Source of the DNA: Bryobacterales bacterium
GTDB lineage: Bacteria > Acidobacteriota > Terriglobia > Bryobacterales > Bryobacteraceae
Assembly: GCA_003132905.1 (NCBI GenBank)
Contig: PKZC01000314.1
Span: 45,292 to 50,629 of the forward strand
Direction of reading: 5' to 3'
Length of the DNA: 5,338 nucleotides
The notes under the pieces are model-generated. The model was not told the origin of the DNA and ran no database searches. It saw only the letters and a program-made list of their open reading frames with translations. The position numbers were made by a program, and so were the translations under genes. Below, in pieces: positions 1-5,338 of the stretch. Within the stretch, counting starts at the first letter, position 1, and each line of letters starts with the position of its first letter.

Positions 1-1922
1 CGAACGGCGCATCCGCTATGTCTTACATTCCAGAAATGGCCTGGAACGATTCGCTGCTCTCGGGCACGATACTGGCGAGCGGAGGCGGTCGAAGTATCAT
101 TTTCCCGAAGCCGGCCTGGCAGACTGGTTTGGGGGTGCCGAACGACAACGTGCGGGATGTCCCCGATGTAGCCATGCCTGCCTCCCCGTTCCATGACGGC
201 TATTGGCAGTGTTCTGAAAGCACTTGCAACGCGTACGGAGGCGGGACATCGTTCGCAACGCCTGTCTTTGCGGGGATCATCGCGCTGCTCAACCAATCGA
301 TGGTTTCCAAGGGCATTCAAAGCCAGCCCGGCTTGGGCAACATTAATCCCGATCTGTACCGGATCGCGACTGTGGCGCCGACGGCGTTTCACGACATCAC
401 GGTGGGCGATAACATCATCCCCTGCGCCATGGGAACACCGGCATGCACCACCGGGAGCTTCGGATATTCCGCTGGCCCGGGTTACGACCTGGCGACTGGA
501 TTAGGCTCGGTGGACGTGGCCAATCTGGTGAGTTCGTGGAATGCTTCAGGGTCTCAAACCAGTATCCAGGTACAGGCCGATAACACCACGTTCTCGAGGA
601 ACGGCAGCGTGCAGCTCACGATTGCAGTGAGCTCGACAGGCGGAAAAGCGACGCCCGCGGGAATTGTTTATGCCAGCCTCGCCAACACCACGACGCCAGT
701 ATCGGCACTGCCGAGCCAATTACCACTGGCGACAGGGACGCTCGCGAATGGATCGGCGACGGTGCAGATTTATGGCGGCCAACTGGCTACCGGGGCGAAC
801 ACAATTATGGTGACTTATGGTGGAGACGCTCAGTTCAATGGGAGTTCATCCACCATCACGCTGAACGTGACGATGCCGACGGCAAACTCGGTAGTGGTGC
901 TCTCTGCGTTCCCCTATTACTACTATTCGAGTCTTCCGGTGCCACCGGTGCCACAGATGCCTGCGGTACAAGGATCACAATGGGCGTTCCACCTGCAGTT
1001 GAAGGAGGTGGCGGGAGTGGGGACTAGGGTGACAGGGTTGAGCATCAATGGCGTTGACGAATCGTCGACCATCGCCGCGCAGTTTGGCAGCTCTATTCTG
1101 ACCGCTCTCGGGACGTTGAAGGGCATCTGGGGCGTGAATGTGACGTCGGTGCCGGCGACGATCCCTGTAATTTTCAGTGGCCTGGACACAACGGGATCGG
1201 CGTGGACCACAGCACTGCAAATCCCGCTGGTGGGCGGACCGGAACAGTTCGTCAATATCGGGGTGGCGGTGAACGCAGCTTCGTTTCAACCGGCGGCGGC
1301 GCCAGGAATGCTGATGAGCGTATACGGCGGGAGCCTTACGAATCCAGCCACGGCGATGGCGCAAGCTGGATCGTTACCGCTGCCGCTGACGCTGGCTGGA
1401 TCTTCAGCGACGATCAATGGAGTATCTGCGCCTTATTACTTTGCCGCTTACGGACAAGTGAACATACAGGTTCCCTACGAGACGGCGCTGGGAGACGCGG
1501 TTCTGTCGATTACCGGATGGAGCGGGCAAACGTTCAACTACGCATTCACGGTGCTGCCCAGCGCGCCTGGGATTTTTATGGATTTGAAGACCGGCGCGCC
1601 AGTGCCCTCCGAGACGGGAAGTGCGGGTCAAGAAGTGCTGCTATTCATCACCGGAGACGGCTTGGTCTCGCCGGCACTCGCTACTGGCGCATCACCCGCC
1701 CCAGGCACGCCGCTCGACCAGTTGCCCAAGCCGCAGCTACCCGTATCTATCACCGTGGGAAATTTGCCGGCGCAAATCGCGTTTATCGGCATCGTCCCGG
1801 GAATTGCCGGGGCAACGCAGATCAACTACATCATTCCGGCGAATGTTCGCTCGGGAGTTCAGCCGGTGGTGGTAACGGTGGGAGGAGTTCCCAGCCCTCC
1901 GGCGCTGATCACTATACAGTAG
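1..1922 (+). CDS. Secreted sedolisin-type (S53) serine peptidase with Ig-like and Solibacter C-terminal domains; 5' end outside window
   Basis: Sedolisins are secreted, usually acid-active endopeptidases using a Ser-Glu-Asp triad. The frame is open from the left edge (first full codon at position 3), and the ATG at 18 lies inside the conserved SYIPExxWNDS stretch, so it is an internal Met and not the start. Numbering from that Met, GGGTSFATP contains the nucleophile Ser78 (codon 249-251). Conserved R46 and PDV (49-51) precede it. HDIT (125-128) and GYDLATGLGS (155-164) match the family's C-terminal calcium site. C65/C70 and C136/C143 could form disulfides. Residues 180-284 look like a bacterial Ig-like domain (Big_3_5 type, ending YGGDAQFNGSS). 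Residues 298-315 are a Tyr/Pro-rich linker and 320-415 an unnamed module. Residues 418-634 are a TIGR03437 domain. The prodomain, catalytic Glu/Asp, oxyanion Asp and signal peptide would lie upstream, so activity cannot be judged. The family call is firm; substrate is unknown. Confidence 0.9.
   Translation, partial: NGASAMSYIPEMAWNDSLLSGTILASGGGRSIIFPKPAWQTGLGVPNDNVRDVPDVAMPASPFHDGYWQCSESTCNAYGGGTSFATPVFAGIIALLNQSMVSKGIQSQPGLGNINPDLYRIATVAPTAFHDITVGDNIIPCAMGTPACTTGSFGYSAGPGYDLATGLGSVDVANLVSSWNASGSQTSIQVQADNTTFSRNGSVQLTIAVSSTGGKATPAGIVYASLANTTTPVSALPSQLPLATGTLANGSATVQIYGGQLATGANTIMVTYGGDAQFNGSSSTITLNVTMPTANSVVVLSAFPYYYYSSLPVPPVPQMPAVQGSQWAFHLQLKEVAGVGTRVTGLSINGVDESSTIAAQFGSSILTALGTLKGIWGVNVTSVPATIPVIFSGLDTTGSAWTTALQIPLVGGPEQFVNIGVAVNAASFQPAAAPGMLMSVYGGSLTNPATAMAQAGSLPLPLTLAGSSATINGVSAPYYFAAYGQVNIQVPYETALGDAVLSITGWSGQTFNYAFTVLPSAPGIFMDLKTGAPVPSETGSAGQEVLLFITGDGLVSPALATGASPAPGTPLDQLPKPQLPVSITVGNLPAQIAFIGIVPGIAGATQINYIIPANVRSGVQPVVVTVGGVPSPPALITIQ
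1269..1919 (+). other. Coding segment for TIGR03437 (Solibacter C-terminal) domain, copy 1
   Basis: This segment encodes residues 418-634 of the peptidase fragment. Landmarks are NAASF, APGMLMSVYG, INGVSAPYYF, QVNIQVPYE, SAPGIF, FITGDGLVSP, VPGIAGATQINYIIP and a terminal ITIQ just before the stop. The same landmarks occur in the same order in the propeller protein on the opposite strand. The domain's function is not established. Its place at the extreme C-terminus of secreted proteins suggests surface attachment or sorting, which is inference only. Confidence 0.8.
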
Positions 1923-1957
1923 GTCCGGGGCGAGCCGCGATACGACGGCCCGCGGAC
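1923..1957 (+). terminator. Stem-loop directly after the peptidase stop codon (possible terminator, no T-tract)
   Basis: GTCCG (1923-1927) pairs with CGGAC (1953-1957). The stem continues as GGGC (1928-1931) with GCCC (1948-1951) after a one-base bulge at 1952, leaving a 16-nt loop. It begins at the first base after the TAG stop. No U-rich run follows, so it is not a classical intrinsic terminator. It could be a Rho-assisted end, an mRNA 3'-stabilising hairpin or chance in GC-rich DNA. Confidence 0.3.
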
Positions 1958-1958
1958 A

Positions 1959-1999
1959 TGTCAAACGCAGCTTCGAGACCATGTTTCGACAGTTTGACA
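1959..1999. promoter_or_regulatory. 8-bp perfect inverted repeat TGTCAAAC / GTTTGACA, possible operator
   Basis: TGTCAAAC (1959-1966) and its exact reverse complement GTTTGACA (1992-1999) are separated by 25 nt. Inside the spacer TCGA occurs at 1973-1976 and 1986-1989 and could form a small inner stem. The right arm contains a consensus -35 hexamer, TTGACA (1994-1999); the best -10 at 17-bp spacing, GATTTG (2017-2022), is poor. A third TGTCAA lies at 2093-2098. The dyad is seen directly; a role as operator for the P460 gene, or as part of an mRNA end structure for the peptidase gene, is inference. Confidence 0.3.
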
Positions 2000-2060
2000 A
2001 CCGCAACCGCGCCCCGGATTTGATTAAAGGCTTCTCCGCCAATCGCATAAGGAAAATCTC

Positions 2061-2074
2061 ACAGTGGGGACTGT
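2061..2074 (+). repeat. Short hairpin ACAGT-GGGG-ACTGT
   Basis: ACAGT (2061-2065) and ACTGT (2070-2074) are perfect 5-bp inverted arms around a GGGG loop, within the leader region between the peptidase and P460 genes. The stem is short and could easily be chance. No T-run follows it. Confidence 0.25.
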
Positions 2075-2075
2075 C

Positions 2076-2105
2076 TTGCAAGCATTCGTCGCTGTCAAGT
2101 TGAAT
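2076..2105 (+). promoter_or_regulatory. Weak candidate sigma70-type promoter for the P460 gene
   Basis: TTGCAA (2076-2081) and TTGAAT (2100-2105) are spaced 18 bp apart, each matching 4 of 6 consensus positions. Transcription would start near 2112, giving a leader of about 46 nt that contains the 13-bp tandem repeat. The -35 lies in the palindrome CTTGCAAG (2075-2082) and the -10 overlaps TCAAGTTGA (2095-2103), an inverted repeat around a central G. The match is weak and acidobacterial promoter rules are poorly known to me. Confidence 0.25.
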
Positions 2106-2120
2106 TCGCTAAAGGGTAGC

Positions 2121-2146
2121 GATCGCGCGTAAGGATCGCGCGTAAG
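2121..2146 (+). repeat. Two-copy 13-bp perfect tandem repeat in the P460 leader
   Basis: GATCGCGCGTAAG occurs twice head to tail with no mismatch, at 2121-2133 and 2134-2146, ending 11 bp before the ATG. The second copy supplies the in-frame TAA (2143-2145) upstream of the P460 gene and overlaps the left edge of the Shine-Dalgarno region. It probably arose by slippage or tandem duplication. An effect on leader structure is possible but not shown. Confidence 0.7.
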
Positions 2147-2152
2147 AGAGGA
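2145..2152 (+). promoter_or_regulatory. Shine-Dalgarno sequence of the P460 gene
   Basis: The purine run AGAGAGGA contains AGGA at 2149-2152, five bases before the ATG at 2158. Together with the in-frame TAA at 2143-2145 and the absence of any start codon between the two, it fixes the P460 translation start. Confidence 0.7.
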
Positions 2153-2157
2153 CCACT

Positions 2158-2679
2158 ATGAAAGGCATCACTTTGCTGCTGGTAGCCGTTGGAATACTGG
2201 CAGGTATTGTCGCGTTTACGGCGCCCGCGTCTCTACGCGCCGCTGACTCGGGCGCCCCCATCTTCGTAACAACAATTCCTCCCGGATACCGAGACTGGAG
2301 GTTGATCTCCGTCTCCCACGAAGCTGGCAACCTGAACAGTATTGGCGCCGTTTTGGGCAACGATGTGGCGATCAAGGCCTACCGCGAGGGGAAGCTTCCA
2401 TACCCGGACGGCACGATCATTGCCGCTCTGCACTACGGTCACGTCCCGTCGGAGGAAAACAACAAAGTCTTTGGCCAAGCCCAATCTTTCGTCCCTGGCT
2501 CCCCCACGAACATTCAGTTTATGGTCAAGGACTCAACGAAATACGCCGCGACGGGCGGCTGGGGGTTCGCTACCTTCATAGACGGCAAGCCCGCCCCCGC
2601 GGCATCAATGAAATCCTGCTTCCCCTGCCACAATCAGGCCAAGGCTAGCGACCTCGTCTTCACGCATTACGCACCCTAG
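2158..2679 (+). CDS. Cytochrome P460-family exported mono-heme protein
   Basis: This complete 173-residue protein belongs to the cytochrome P460 family: small periplasmic c-type heme proteins whose characterised members oxidise hydroxylamine or bind NO and related ligands. Many environmental members have no known substrate. Residues 1-28 are a signal peptide: Lys2, a hydrophobic core at about 5-20, and likely cleavage between A24 and A29. Family landmarks are YRDW (44-47), the PYPDGT turn (81-86), MVKDSTKY (122-129) and the GGWGFATF stretch (133-140). The heme site CFPCH (154-158) lies 15 residues from the C-terminus, followed by DLVFTHYAP. In the best-studied P460 a Lys crosslinks to the heme; K73 and K79 are nearby candidates here, but alignment is needed to tell. 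The start is fixed by an in-frame stop 15 bp upstream and a good ribosome binding site. It stands alone, 235 bp after the peptidase gene and converging on the propeller gene. The family call is strong; the reaction is unknown. Confidence 0.88.
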   Translation: MKGITLLLVAVGILAGIVAFTAPASLRAADSGAPIFVTTIPPGYRDWRLISVSHEAGNLNSIGAVLGNDVAIKAYREGKLPYPDGTIIAALHYGHVPSEENNKVFGQAQSFVPGSPTNIQFMVKDSTKYAATGGWGFATFIDGKPAPAASMKSCFPCHNQAKASDLVFTHYAP

Positions 2680-2723
2680 ATAGGGAGGTTACCGCTTCCA
2701 TGAGTTCGTTGCGCCAAAAGGTA

Positions 2724-2756
2724 TAGCGCCAAGCCGCCAGGCGCGAGCTATTTGTT
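2724..2756. terminator. Possible weak bidirectional terminator between convergent genes
   Basis: GCGCC (2726-2730) pairs with GGCGC (2740-2744) around a 9-nt loop, and flanking TAG/CTA could extend the stem across a bulge. On the + strand TTTGTTCT follows within a few bases; on the - strand the hairpin is followed by TATACCTTTT. It sits in the 77-bp spacer where the P460 and propeller transcripts converge, where a shared terminator is expected. The stem is short and the T-runs are interrupted. Confidence 0.35.
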
Positions 2757-5338
2757 CTATTGAACGGCGATGGTCGGTTGCATCGGCGAGGCAAGGGACC
2801 CAATCGAGACGCCGAGATAATAAGCTGGGCCAGGCGGAGTCGTATCCGGGATGCGGACATTGATCTGAATTACTCCCGAGATCAGACCTGGCGCGGCGCC
2901 AGCGTAAATCACATCCGCGTTTTGGCCGTTGATCTGAACCGCAACTGGAAGCGTGAGTGGAGCTTGGATCAATGGCGCGACCTCGCCAGTCCGCCCCATT
3001 GGGCTGGTCGGACCTCCGCCGGTACCGTAGATCGCAATAATACTGCCCGCCGCGGCTGGGTTGGATGGCGAATTTGGCGTTCCATCCTGGTTCAGCACGG
3101 CCGCTTGATTCGCCGCGTTCACAGCAAAAATTCCCGGTGCTGCGGCCGCCAGCGGATTAATAAATGTGTTCGTCGAAACGCTCCCGATCTTTACGCTCAC
3201 CTGGGTTCCGTGTTGGTAGGACGACTCGTAGTCCCCCGCCACTTCCCACGGCACCACGGTATTGATTTGCTGTGCCTGCACGTACAACAAGGGCGCGGGA
3301 AAACCGTCGAATGAGACCTGCACCCCGGCTAGCTGTGTCGGAAACGTACCGGCCGACCCAGGCGCTCCGGCGACGCCATTCACCGGTCCGATCCCAGCGC
3401 CGCGAATCGTCACAAGCTCGCCTGGAGCAACCAAACCTTCGGCAAAGCTGGCGGAATTTTCGAGGATCTGGGAAATGCAAGGACCGTCCGTGGTCTGGGA
3501 ATTGTTGATCTGAATCTGGGTGACAAAAGTGAGCGCAACTCCTTGCTCCGCGCCAATGATCCCGGGAAAGTCAGTTGAGGTGGTCGTGCCTGCGATATAG
3601 GGCGAGCCGTTCGGCCCAGCAACGATGGCCGACGGGGTCTCGCTTCCGGTTCCTCCGAGATACGTCGCGCCGATCGCCTGACCGCTCGGATTGAACTCAA
3701 CCACGAAGAGATCGCCGGTACCGTTGGTCAGGCAGCGCTGGAAAGCACCGCTCGTCACTGGGAAATTATAGGAAGCCACGCCGACTACGTAGGCATCGCC
3801 GGCGGCGTCGACATCCAGCGGCGACGCGTCATAGGCTACACCCGCGCCAGTCAAATAGGTTGAGTAAATCAGGGAAGTGCCGTCCGCATTGAGCGCAGAC
3901 AAGAATCGACCGGCTGTACCGGAATAGGAGAGCGCCCAGGGAGCGGCTGCCCCACTAGGTTGGAACGCGCCGGCCGTGACAGGAAAACTGCTCGAATCGG
4001 TGTCGCCAACGACGTATGCGTTTCCTTTAGCGTCAAGCTTGATCGCGCCTAAGCCTTCGCCGCCCCCATCGCCGAGGAAAGTTGAGTAGATCAGAGCCGA
4101 GCCTGTGGGATTCAATTTCGAGACATATACCGTAGACTCAACATTGGAAGGAATCCTGTTAAAAGCGCCGGGAGTTGTGGGAAAATCCGGGGCAGAGGTC
4201 GATCCAGTTACGTAAGCATCACCTTGCGCATCCACTGCGATTCCACTGGCACCCTCGAAATAACCAACCTCTGGATTGCTACCACCTAGATATGTGGCAT
4301 AAACGAGTGCCGTGCCGCTGGAGTTCAATTTAGCGACTCCGCTGACGCCTCCCGTTACTGTAGAGGTGGTTTGAAAAGCGCCGGGCGTGGTTGGGAAACC
4401 CGTTGAACCGAACGAGCCGGAACTCGGTGGAAGCGCGGTCCCGACGATGTAAGCCGCGCCCTGAGCGTCGACCGCCAATGCAGCTCCACTCAGCTCCGGG
4501 ATGAAAGTGGAATAAATCAGCTTGTCGCCCGTGGCATTTAACTTGGCCACGAAAGCATCCAGACCATCGACGCTGGGCTTAGGGAAGGCTGCGCCGGGAG
4601 TAATCGGGAAATTGTTCGGATTCCCGGGATTCGGATTGGTGGTGCCGGCAATATATGCGTTTCCGCTGGAGTCGACCGCGATCGAAGTTGCCTCATCGGC
4701 CCCATCGCCGCCCAGAAAGGTAGCGTAAATGACTCCGCCGTTGGAGTCCAGCTTGATGACATAGGCGTCTGGGCAGGGGTAATACATGGGCGGCAGATCG
4801 CCTCCTTGATACTCGCACGGGCCTCCCCCAAATGCCGGCTGAACAGAGCCTGCCGTGGACTCGAAGCTGGACGTCTGGGTGTAACCGGTGAGGTAGATGT
4901 TGCCCGACGAATCCACCGCCATCGGGCCTGCAGGCGCCGCGTTGGCGTCCACCGCGAACAGCACCGAATCAATCACCGGATCAATGACGAGCGGCAAACT
5001 TTGGTCATAAGCGCCCAGAGACAGACGCACCTCATTATCCCCGGCGAGGACATATCCACCATGGACGATTTGGCGTTCGCGTTTGGAAACTTGATAGACA
5101 ACGGGCTTGTGCTGGCGGAGCCTGCCGGCGGGGGTATCGATGATCAGATCGCCGTCCCGCTCGATTTGAACGTGTTTTGCGTACTTCCAGACCAACCTCA
5201 CAACGGAGGAATCCGCATGAGGCGCGACGATGAGATCGTACTCCAAGCTACCCCGATCTCCATAAAACTCAGCATCGATACCGCGATAAATCTGCTCGCA
5301 ACGGACCCGCCCGTAAGTTGGAATGTCGGTCACGGCCT
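2757..5338 (-). CDS. SBBP-repeat seven-bladed beta-propeller protein with Solibacter C-terminal domain; 5' end outside window
   Basis: This is a large, presumably secreted or surface protein of unknown function. The frame is open through the right edge. The GTG at 5331-5333 falls inside a conserved region (IPTYGRVR then YRGIDAEFYGD), so the true start, signal peptide and roughly 100 or more residues are probably missing. Numbering from that codon, residues 1-123 resemble the domain that commonly precedes SBBP repeats (DUF7948 as I recall), ending PLVIDPV. Residues 137-612 hold seven propeller repeats with the recurring pattern AVDxxGNAYxxGTT, FPxTxGAFQ, VxKLNxxGxxLIYxTxLGG. Residues 622-858 are a TIGR03437 domain (SASF, PGELVTIRG, QQINTVVPWE, APGIF, GVIQINVRIP, ending IAVQ). 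C173 and C187 in blade 1 may form a disulfide. Such propellers usually bind proteins or glycans; no catalytic motif is visible. The gene converges on the P460 gene with a 77-bp gap, and its promoter is off the window. Confidence 0.9.
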   Translation of the reverse strand, partial: AVTDIPTYGRVRCEQIYRGIDAEFYGDRGSLEYDLIVAPHADSSVVRLVWKYAKHVQIERDGDLIIDTPAGRLRQHKPVVYQVSKRERQIVHGGYVLAGDNEVRLSLGAYDQSLPLVIDPVIDSVLFAVDANAAPAGPMAVDSSGNIYLTGYTQTSSFESTAGSVQPAFGGGPCEYQGGDLPPMYYPCPDAYVIKLDSNGGVIYATFLGGDGADEATSIAVDSSGNAYIAGTTNPNPGNPNNFPITPGAAFPKPSVDGLDAFVAKLNATGDKLIYSTFIPELSGAALAVDAQGAAYIVGTALPPSSGSFGSTGFPTTPGAFQTTSTVTGGVSGVAKLNSSGTALVYATYLGGSNPEVGYFEGASGIAVDAQGDAYVTGSTSAPDFPTTPGAFNRIPSNVESTVYVSKLNPTGSALIYSTFLGDGGGEGLGAIKLDAKGNAYVVGDTDSSSFPVTAGAFQPSGAAAPWALSYSGTAGRFLSALNADGTSLIYSTYLTGAGVAYDASPLDVDAAGDAYVVGVASYNFPVTSGAFQRCLTNGTGDLFVVEFNPSGQAIGATYLGGTGSETPSAIVAGPNGSPYIAGTTTSTDFPGIIGAEQGVALTFVTQIQINNSQTTDGPCISQILENSASFAEGLVAPGELVTIRGAGIGPVNGVAGAPGSAGTFPTQLAGVQVSFDGFPAPLLYVQAQQINTVVPWEVAGDYESSYQHGTQVSVKIGSVSTNTFINPLAAAAPGIFAVNAANQAAVLNQDGTPNSPSNPAAAGSIIAIYGTGGGPTSPMGRTGEVAPLIQAPLTLPVAVQINGQNADVIYAGAAPGLISGVIQINVRIPDTTPPGPAYYLGVSIGSLASPMQPTIAVQ
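2760..3470 (-). other. Coding segment for TIGR03437 (Solibacter C-terminal) domain, copy 2
   Basis: This segment encodes residues 622-858 of the propeller protein. It shares ordered landmarks with copy 1 in the peptidase: xxASF, APGxL, xxG, APxxY, QxNxxVPxE, APGIF, TGxGxxSP, PGxxxxxQIN and a final I-x-x-Q. The DNA is well diverged between the copies, so this is old protein homology and not a recent duplication or gene-conversion tract. Confidence 0.8.
3498..4925 (-). repeat. Seven degenerate SBBP propeller repeats (protein-level)
   Basis: Blade boundaries by residue (numbered from the codon at 5333) are about 137-217, 218-285, 286-363, 364-428, 429-504, 505-567 and 568-612. Each begins at or near AVDxxGNAYxxG; blade 7 is the most degenerate (IVAGPNGSPYIAGTT) and shortest. 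Seven units are enough for a complete closed propeller, so the ring appears intact even though the N-terminal domain is cut by the window. Blade 1 carries an insertion of about 20 residues between its Q165 and DAYVIKLD, with the two cysteines C173 and C187. Confidence 0.75.

Noticed and set aside
18..20. ATG as the start of the peptidase gene
   Set aside because: The frame is open to the left edge (N-G-A-S-A precedes it) and the Met sits inside a conserved sedolisin stretch, with half the catalytic domain necessarily upstream.
1202..2023. 273-residue open frame on + overlapping the 3' half of the peptidase gene
   Set aside because: It is out of frame with a well-supported domain sequence, has an Arg/Ala/Gly-rich composition typical of shifted GC-rich frames, and has no recognisable motif or convincing ribosome binding site.
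2119..2126. GCGATCGC octamer resembling the cyanobacterial HIP1 palindrome
   Set aside because: It appears as a single prominent copy arising from the junction with the GATCGCGCG repeat. Nothing else in the window suggests a cyanobacterium.
1..2679. Peptidase and P460 genes as one operon
   Set aside because: A 235-bp gap with several stem-loops and promoter-like hexamers separates them, and there is no functional link between a sedolisin and a P460 cytochrome. Co-transcription is not excluded but is not supported.
2760..3314. 184-residue open frame on + opposite the propeller gene's C-terminal domain
   Set aside because: It is antisense to codons for a recognised domain, Arg/Trp-rich and without motifs. 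It is best explained as a shadow of the real gene.
3498..4925. Possible CRISPR or DNA-level tandem array in the repetitive - strand gene
   Set aside because: The periodicity is at protein level, with units of unequal length and diverged DNA. It matches propeller blades, not direct repeats with spacers.
4538..4972. 144-residue open frame on - within the propeller gene
   Set aside because: It is a shifted frame of blades 1-2. Its Arg/Ser/Pro-rich composition mirrors the repeat codons and it shows no independent features.
5331..5333. GTG as the start of the propeller gene
   Set aside because: The codon lies in the middle of a conserved N-terminal domain, no signal peptide follows it, and the frame remains open to the window edge.

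Overview
The window looks like a chromosomal segment from an acidobacterium of the Solibacter/Bryobacter type. Two of its three genes end in the C-terminal domain catalogued as the Solibacter uncharacterized C-terminal domain (TIGR03437). One of these two also carries SBBP-type beta-propeller repeats. Both features are strongly expanded in Candidatus Solibacter and its relatives. The moderately high GC content and the predominance of secreted proteins fit this assignment. It rests on protein families recalled from memory, not on any search.

Layout, left to right. Positions 1-1922 (+) hold the C-terminal 639 codons of a secreted sedolisin (S53) serine peptidase. The gene is cut by the left edge, so the prodomain and the Glu/Asp catalytic residues are outside, but the nucleophile Ser motif and the Ca-binding tail are present. 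They are followed by an Ig-like domain, an unnamed module and TIGR03437. Positions 1923-2157 contain no gene but hold several inverted repeats, weak promoter-like elements and a 13-bp tandem duplication just upstream of the next gene. Positions 2158-2679 (+) encode a complete small exported cytochrome P460-family protein with one CxxCH heme site near its C-terminus. Positions 2680-2756 are a short convergent spacer with a possible weak hairpin terminator. Positions 2757-5338 (-) encode most of a large secreted protein: an N-terminal DUF7948-like region cut by the right edge, a seven-bladed SBBP propeller and a terminal TIGR03437 domain.

All three products appear to act outside the cytoplasm (the two large ones inferred from family, the P460 protein from its signal peptide). 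The sequence does not show that they form one pathway. The peptidase and P460 genes share a strand but are separated by 235 bp with possible terminator and promoter structures, so they are probably separate transcription units. The propeller gene converges on them from the other strand. The clearest shared theme is that two otherwise unrelated secreted proteins carry homologous C-terminal domains of unknown function. I see no evidence of a mobile element, CRISPR array, RNA gene, toxin/defence system or other clearly new system.
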